From: Paraphysomonas bandaiensis
Lineage: Eukaryota; Chrysophyceae
DNA: 64,000 nt
Reading direction: 5' to 3'
Assembly: GCA_965644295.1 (NCBI GenBank)
Contig: CBFFRP010000323.1
Location: 1 to 64,000, forward strand
A model generated the notes under the pieces. It was not told where the DNA came from, did not search any database, and saw only the letters and a program-made list of their open reading frames with translations. The position numbers and the translations under genes are program-made. Shown here in pieces: positions 54,317-64,000 of this stretch (positions within the stretch are counted from its first letter, which is position 1; every line of letters begins with the position of its first letter).

Positions 54317-57300
54317 ATGAGTGGCGTTAAACTATCAGCGAAGTGGCAGTTAGATGCTGCTCTACTGTCCCGTCCAGTCGATCTCACTTCACTCGTCAGT
54401 CTATCTCGATCTCATCCTCAAAAGTTTACTGAAGACGACACGATCCATCGGCTCGTTTCTAATCTACTAAACGAGGAGAATCTCTCCAAATCTGATAAGG
54501 TGAGTGGCTGGTAATGTGATGGCTTCGTTTATTATTCTCTGCTCGTCAGGATACTAAGCTGGATGTGTTAAACATATTGGCTAACGTCGCTGGAGGTGAT
54601 AAAGAAGCCAGAGCAGAGGTTAGGGTGGCTCTAGGGGGGATAAGTGAATGGTTCGATGAGTACATTGCTACTGAAGAGGCGGATCCTACCATTGTAAGCT
54701 ACTCTGAGGTACCGCTTGTTAGATACTGACGTAGAATATTACATAGGAGCCTGAGCTGCATAAGGCAATGGTTTTGTTGCTGGCGCGATGTTGGGACTAC
54801 AAACTAAAGACAGAGGATGTGTTGGAACTTACCCAGGGCAATCGTAGAATTGCTCTTTGCACTGTGGTTGGGTTGCTGGAGGATGGAGAGACATATTCCA
54901 CTGTACTGAAGCAGCGCCAGAGACCTACTGAAGGGCAGATGGCTCAGTGGGAGCACGAACTCATCATTCAGCGGTATGCTCCACTTGTATCATACTACTG
55001 TATATGTACTTCATATATATGCGCGTATTCATTGTCGGCATGTTCCCTGTATGAACCAGTAGTGTCGAAGCATTATATTGACACTGTAGTTCTGCTGTTG
55101 TGTAGATTCGAGAAACCCCTTCTGCTCCAGATTTGTAGGCTCCTACGAGGATTTACTCATCCAGGTTGTTATTTTATGCTGTGTTGTGTGTCGAGCCATG
55201 TCACGTGTGCTGGTTGTCAGGCACATACTTCGAGGCGTCTACAGAAGAGCTTGCTCTCTACAGGTGATAGCATATGATGTTCTGTTATCTTATAGTTGTT
55301 AACGGAACATGACCTGGTAGTGTGGAGAGATTCTCTGACGAGATCAATACTCTTCTTGAGATTACCCTGCGATCTCGGCTGGTCGAAAAACTTTGCGTCG
55401 CTATGTACTCATGTATATTTGAGGACCATGCAGAAGATGATGGGATTGAGGTTTGTACTGGATATATTTTTCATGAACGACCATGTCCATCAGATATATA
55501 GATAGCTGTGTTACTGTATGTATTATTACATATGAAACTTTAAAATAGGATGTAAATATGAAACTTTACATATTACATAGGATGTGGAGCAGCGAATCTT
55601 GGAAGATACAGATCACGTTGCGGTGATGTCAGTGCACGCCTTCCTTCAGGTATGAAGTACCCTCCGCGTTGAGATTTAGCCTAAATGTAACTCCAGAACC
55701 TCTACTTTTACGCATCACACAATCACGACGAATTTAGAAGGCATATGCTTGTAGATACACTCCTCATCCCGAGACTCATTCTGCCATACCTAAACTGCTG
55801 CACACAACAGGTTCTCTATCATTGGAATGTAATGCTTTGTAAGGCGTCATAATGTATGTGACAGGCAATAATGCTTAACAGCCGGGCGGAAGTCTCATCC
55901 AATGCTCTGGACCATCATCCCAATCTCGTCAAGGGTATCGCAGCTTCTTTGCGAACACTTATCATAGCTTCGTTCAGAGCTCCACCAACACAATATGTGA
56001 TGTCTCTGTTGCGGCGTCTGAATCCCACAGCCTCTATGCTGAAAGCCTCCTCATTTTGTCTCCATCACTACCAGGTGTACTCCTTGCTATGTCTGCTAAA
56101 CGTGAACATGGGAGCACTGGACCTCTCAAGACAGTTCGTGAACGATAACTCCGTAGTAGACGCGTATCGGGCCCATTCTTTGTTACATGAAATGGCCACG
56201 TTATACTCAAAGATGGACAAAAATGCTCAGGCGCAGGTATGTATGTTTTGTATGCTCTCTCGAGTTTGTATTGTCGTCTGTTGGTGCGTTTCTAAGACGT
56301 GTGCAGGTGTATAAGAGAGTAATGGCGCCAGGCTCGCTACCTATCTGTCGAGACACGCCCTCGTATGTGGCAGTCATGTCCGTGCTACATGGTGGAGCCG
56401 CTGGTGCTGATGTTGTCTAGATCTTGTATTCTGTGCTCTGAGAGGCTGTATGTATAGGTCAACTTGATTACTGTCAGTCTGCAAGAGACGGGTCTAAAGA
56501 GGGTGACGACGAGGAGGAGGTGTGTTACCACAGCACCTGCTCTTACTTGGAAGCTAAATTAGTATTTGTAGGTGTGGGATAGCAGAGCTGAGGCCAAAAG
56601 GGTATGCTGCATTATTGTTTGTTCAATTGCATTAATGCCGTGCGTATCGGAGATGCTTATTTTTGTTGATTTGAGTGGCCCTTGTAAACGTGTTGTATAT
56701 GTACCTGTATTGCAGGCACATGCAGAGCGTATGGAAATGGCCAGGCAGGCTGCAGAGGCGGAAGCCGATGCGAAAGGTACTACGAGGCACAGTGGCAATT
56801 CAAAAGGTGCGTATACACAGTCCTCTGTTGTATGGTCTAGTTAATGGCTTATTGATATGCTGGGCTATGTGTTGTAATTTCTCATTATGAATGTGACGTA
56901 CAGGCAAGAGTGGTAGTGCATTTGAAGTTGCCCTCGCCACTGCCCAGGACATTGAGGACAGACGGCTGGAAGCAAAGGAGGCAAAGGCATCAGGTGCACT
57001 CTTGACAATGTGTGTTTGTGTTCCTGATATATATCACTTATATAGGGCTGGACCCCAAAGACCCGAAGGGTGCCAATATTGCCGAGAGCAAGAGCGATCA
57101 ACAGCAGATCAGGGGGGATGGTTATCGGCTGCTGGGAGACTTGCCGTCTCTGGCTGGAGGAAAAAGCTCCAGAGACGTACAGGTGTGTTGCAGTGAAGGC
57201 ATCGTGTTCGCTCATATATACAGCTATAAAAAAAGGCTCGTTATGGTGTACATTATGTGTTAGGTTGCCCTTGCCCTGGAACTTCCTGGTGAAAGTACAA

Positions 57301-58040
57301 AGCCTGTGCCCAAGATGGTCATTGGGGGACGTGAGGTGAACGATGAAACTGTGAAGAGGGACTCAAACATTCCTGAAGAATTTTTATGCGGTGAGTGTTG
57401 TTTGCTCGGGTAGTACAATTTTGACATGATTTATTCTATGCAGCCATAAATGGTCACGTTATGAAAGATCCCGTTAAGTCGAAACGAACAGGTGTTTTTA
57501 CGTATAAGTAAAAGTGCCTAGCTTCTGTGCTATTTGTGAATGACGTAGTGGTGTGTTCTGTCATATTGATTTTACTGTGTGGCACATTCGTAGGAACTGT
57601 CTACGAGAGAGCGACGATTGAGATATGGCTCAAGACTCGTGGTTCTGTTTGCCCTATTACTCATGAGGTATGCTATCTCATCGTTAGACAGCCTATACAG
57701 CACTGTATACAATTTCGTGTCCATGCATGTAGCACCGATATGTGAAATATTTATTGATGCTTGCCACCAGACACTCACTCCGGATGATCTTGAACCTGAT
57801 ACCGAACTCAGAAAAAGGTACACTTACTGTGAATACGCTCGTTTCTTTGTTTCTGTGATGTATGATCATCGCAGTACAATGGCAAAGGAAATATATAGCC
57901 ATTCTGTTTCGTAACATGCATTGATTTTCTGTGACTGCATTTTGTTCAGGATAATGCGCTACCACATCCAGAGCAAAGCACGCCCACCGATATCAGCTTC
58001 AAATCCATCTGCGGACGACGACGATTTATACAACTTCTAA
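54317..58040 (+). CDS. U-box E3 ubiquitin ligase with ARM/HEAT-like N-terminus (744 aa, 20 exons)
   Basis: Exons: 54317-54499, 54550-54693, 54747-54973, 55106-55164, 55221-55263, 55321-55450, 55581-55649, 55697-55810, 55865-56236, 56307-56403, 56458-56519, 56572-56601, 56716-56806, 56904-56993, 57046-57182, 57264-57390, 57444-57491, 57594-57667, 57771-57817 and 57950-58040. The total is exactly 745 codons. The first about 480 residues are helical and Leu-rich (LLLQICRLLRGFTHP, LLIPRLILPYLNCC), like an armadillo/HEAT solenoid, then a charged linker. The C-terminal U-box (about 650-720) is complete: IPEEFLCAINGHVMKDPV, TGTVYERATIEIWLKTRG, CPITHETLTPDDLEPDTELR. It keeps the Pro and Trp of the E2-binding surface. 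U-box proteins transfer ubiquitin from E2 to substrate without zinc. It is shorter than UBE4/Ufd2 and lacks recognisable Ufd2 core motifs. The exon 6 acceptor was placed at 55320 because the TAG at 55295 gives a stop. Confidence 0.85.
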
Positions 58041-59769
58041 TCCAAAATTCTAGTTCCAACTAGAAGTTAGTGTGTGGATATACTGATGTTGGCATTTTGT
58101 TCCAAAACGGAATATTGTATTGTGCGGAGAAATGGTGTTTTCCAGTCATCATAGTATGAGTTGTAATACGTAGATATGATTGGCTGTAGTTTACGTGAAC
58201 CAATATCGTACGTTGGACTAATTAAAACACAGTTTCTGAATGCCAACATGGATGTGCACCGGGTCATATGAGTTTCAAACAAAAAGAAAGGTCGTTTTGA
58301 TAGTCGTGGTTGATAATTTGTTGGCGTATAGTGTATAGTAGCTTGTACAGCTACGACTTACAACAATATTACCTTCAGGGCTAGGGAAGAATGAGAGAAC
58401 ATGAGGACTAAGTTCGGCATAAAACCAACTATGTCTTTAGAATACTGTATCTACGTTACAAAGTCAATACTCTATATAATAAGTGATAGAATTTATGAAA
58501 GATTTTGAGGTAGTGCTATATTGCAGGGCTTGAGAACAATATATTAAATTGCAATGTATTGTAAAATATATTGATTGTAGGGAAATATTATTCAACCTAG
58601 TCACACTATTTTTGGTGGAATAACCAATAACCTAATCAAAGTAATAAAAAACTCAACCTAGTCAATTTTGGTATTCAACCTAGTCGTTCTTTTATCCATT
58701 GATTACACACTGGCTGTGACTGCTTAACATACCATCTCACACCACACAATATATAGTATATTACAAACATTCAAACATAACAATAAACTCTTATATATAC
58801 GTAACACAGGTGTACGTCCGTCTATGACTATCGAGCCTATCTATAGCATATAAGTATATAGCGATGGGTCCCCTGTGAGTGTTATGGGGAGGAGGGGTCC
58901 ATGAAGCTGTCGATATATTCTATGGTCTGCAGGACATCTCCACTGAATGACTTCGATGGCTGCATTGACTTTCAGGAACGCATAAATCCCCCTTGTTTTA
59001 GACCAATGAAGAAAAAAAGGAAGTTTTCAGGGCACAAAGTTGATATATTTGTAAAAACAGCATCATAATAGTGGACAGTTACTTCTATTAATATAATATA
59101 CAATATATATATCACTGATAGAAGAGACGCCTGTTAAATGAATGCTTACAATAGTAGAGATAGTTGCAGCTGTTTTTGAAGTCCGACTTAACCTTGCTGT
59201 CAATGAACTCATCGGTAGTAAAGACAAAGAAACTAAGCAAAGATATGTGGCAAAACCTAACGAAGAAGGCAGTCGATGTCTCACTGGACAAGTAGACCTG
59301 CTAATGGGGAAGTTAAAAGCAGATTTAAAATGCATCCTTGCTACCAGGAATGATTAATGTCACTCGATGGTCATCTATTTTCAGTTTCTGCTCAAGTGGT
59401 CGCGTATAAAAGATCCTGTATCAAGAATCAAAGGTCACCGGATGTAGTTACTGATATGATTCCTACTGCTCGACAGAATTTCGATATTGCCACCCTTGTA
59501 AACGATTTGACATTATCTCAGTGCTGTGCAAAAGTATGCATCCCTCTACACTTAGTATTATAATATTCTTTCTAAAAGCTAGTCGAAACATGTGGCCAGA
59601 TGTATACTTTAACTAATTTTGAATGAATGTGGTGATAACAACATTAAAGATGGTTCAGAGAATGGGTAGGAGGAAAGTTGTTACTAGCTAAGCAGTAGGT
59701 AACATTTGTCTACTACCTTAATGACTATTACTAAATAAGGAATCTACGCAAGTGTTTAATTGCTAAATT

Positions 59770-59890
59770 GCTGAATAACGATACTATTATATTGCAATAT
59801 ATTACAATAGTATGTTGGGTCGGTTTAAAAACTTCATTCTCACTATTTTTGGTGAGGCGCTATCTAACAATAGTATTGCAATATATTGTT
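59770..59890. repeat. Short inverted-repeat element with ATTGCAATATATT ends
   Basis: The ends TATTGCAATATATTACAATAG and ACAATAGTATTGCAATATAT are inverted relative to each other around a core with CTCACTATTTTTGGTGAGG, itself a small hairpin. Related words occur at 42880-42940 and 58520-58620. Confidence 0.55.
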
Positions 59891-60329
59891 CCCTAACCCT
59901 GCTTTATTAGTTTTTATCTTTTCGATAAGCTAAATTAAGAGTGTTTTGTCATGATTCATTCTAAATCCTAATTCAGTTACGCTCTTGAGCGGAGCATCAA
60001 CTGACACCCGGCGCACATAAGCACATAACTTTCACACCATATCTCCTGTTGCCCATCAATACAGCTGCTGACACCTTATACTGGCTCTTACATATCCAAA
60101 CACATGAGTACACTTATATTCATTAGACTCGCATAACTAACATATGTAAGCAACGCTCTATCGATCATAGAGCACTTGCTCGTATATCATACGGCAGAGG
60201 AGAACTATTCATCAATGCGATAACAGACACAAATAGCATCACGCATACTGGAAGTGTATACCAGAGAATACACGCATACTCTGTTCCAATAAGCCATACC
60301 ACTTCCAATGCCCGCTTTGTAGCGTCCAA

Positions 60330-60466
60330 CGACTATGCTCAATGCTTTCACATCTGAAGGTGAACGTTTTGAGAGGTATGAAGTGCTTCTGGACATCCAG
60401 GTGGATGTATCTGCAGTCCATCCATGGCAGTTGAAGAATGTGAGACCCACAAGCAGAAGTTGCACC
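60330..60466 (+). pseudogene. Fragment of the lineage-1 copia protease region
   Basis: The plus frame reads MLNAFTSEGER then YEVLLDIQVDVSAVHP and LKNVRPTSR, matching the intact element's protease at about 1260-1390 (YEVLLDNQADVSVVHP, LTNVRPATR). The active-site DNQ is changed to DIQ. Only about 45 codons are recognisable. The relic lies about 600 bp upstream of the DPP gene. Confidence 0.8.
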
Positions 60467-61066
60467 GTATATGCTTCCATTGCACTGTTGCCTGACCCCG
60501 AGCTACAGATACATGCATGCCAAGATGCGAGGCCCTTCGCTCTTTCCCTGAGAGCGCGTACATGGAACACTCACTCGTAGATCGTCAGCAGTCTCAGGTA
60601 ACTCTCACATCCGTCAACTGCTATGGATGGACTGCAGAGCCTAGTCACCATCAACTGCCAGCTGCCAGCCCAGTCGTTGCTTCGTAGTACTGACACAGTG
60701 AGATCCGCCGTATGATAGTACGTATTGGCATCCTTTGTATATTTTTGTTCCAAGATGCCTCTAATATTGAGACAACAATTATATGTATTCCAGCCGTATT
60801 TATAGTTCAGTAATATAGAGTATATTTGATTCAATTTAGTTCCGAAAAATAAGATGCTGACTGCGATACGTATGCATGTTGTCGAAATACAATGTATTCT
60901 ACTGTATTCGGCCCCTCCCTGTATGTGTACATACAGTAGCATGGAGTGCAGAGCGAGGATCTCCCAGTCGCCTCATATGCGGACTGCTCTCAGCTCAGTC
61001 TCGCAGTCATATTAAGTGATTGTCTTCTGGTGCAGTGCACTCTGTGGATCTGTGCTATCAACCGCT

Positions 61067-64000
<2,934 letters not shown>

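Larger units (their letters stand above)
58041..61066. other. Intergenic region with repeats and coding-looking islands
   Basis: At 58590-58695 the phrase ATTCAACCTAGTC recurs three times. Two coding-looking islands lie at 59142-59357 and about 59385-59536 (+), the second preceded by a good acceptor (TTTTCAG); they may be exons of a decayed gene, which I cannot identify. A palindrome-rich segment lies at 59770-59890 and a copia relic at 60330-60466. The last 160 bp (GTGTACATACAGTAGC) resemble the other promoters. Confidence 0.4.

Noticed and set aside
55296-55505. Exon 6 of the U-box gene starting at the first acceptor (55295)
   Set aside because: With the required phase that acceptor gives an immediate stop; the acceptor at 55320 gives a coherent 43-codon exon.

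Overview
The window is nuclear DNA of a eukaryote. Protein-coding genes are split by many short GT-AG introns (mostly about 45-120 nt, phases consistent across every exon join I made), gene-free stretches of 1-4 kb are full of decayed transposons, and the gene set includes HSBP1, TRMT10, DPP8/9, a NOTUM/pectinacetylesterase, a Frizzled-like receptor, a KCTD-type BTB protein and a tandem cyclic-nucleotide-binding protein. That mix suggests a unicellular opisthokont or relative (an ichthyosporean-like holozoan is my best guess), but the sequence alone does not settle the lineage.

Layout. 1-4974: a Ty1/copia LTR retrotransposon with one intact 1486-codon reading frame, flanked by LTRs (the left one cut by the window edge). 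5115-5786: a small membrane protein. 5.8-9.8 kb: repeats, including a 2.7 kb element with inverted termini. 9.8-17.4 kb: a GT31-type glycosyltransferase (-), a 1.6 kb (ATGT)n microsatellite, an SDR dehydrogenase (+) and a NOTUM-like esterase (+). 17.4-20.5 kb: relics of a second copia lineage. 20.5-28.6 kb: a roughly 2500-residue polytopic membrane protein with a long C-terminal LRR array (-). 29.3-32.9 kb: a tandem CNB-domain protein (+, 15 exons). 33.2-35.1 kb: a copia LTR relic broken up by inverted-repeat elements. 36-38 kb: HSBP1 (-) and TRMT10 (+). 39.2-40.2 kb: BTB/T1 protein (-). 43.2-45.9 kb: Frizzled-like receptor with two cysteine-rich domains (-). 46.5 kb: small CxxC protein (+). 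47.9-48.6 kb: two doubtful small genes. 49-50.8 kb: repeats. 51.2-53.8 kb: coiled-coil protein (-). 54.3-58.0 kb: U-box ubiquitin ligase (+, 20 exons). 61.1 kb to the end: DPP8/9-type prolyl dipeptidase (+, truncated by the window).

Genes are strikingly arranged as head-to-head pairs sharing short intergenic regions: GT31/SDR, LRR/CNB, HSBP1/TRMT10, Frizzled-like/CxxC and coiled-coil/U-box. Four of these shared upstream regions (all but the microsatellite one), and those of the BTB and DPP genes, are rich in GTATAC, TGTAC and CAGTATAC words, a candidate promoter signature. The genes do not form one pathway. The possible functional links are a NOTUM-like esterase and a Frizzled-like receptor 26 kb apart, and a general theme of signalling (receptor, cyclic-nucleotide sensing, ubiquitin ligation).

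All spliced models were built by eye from GT/AG sites, frame continuity and family resemblance; exon edges may be off by a few bases.
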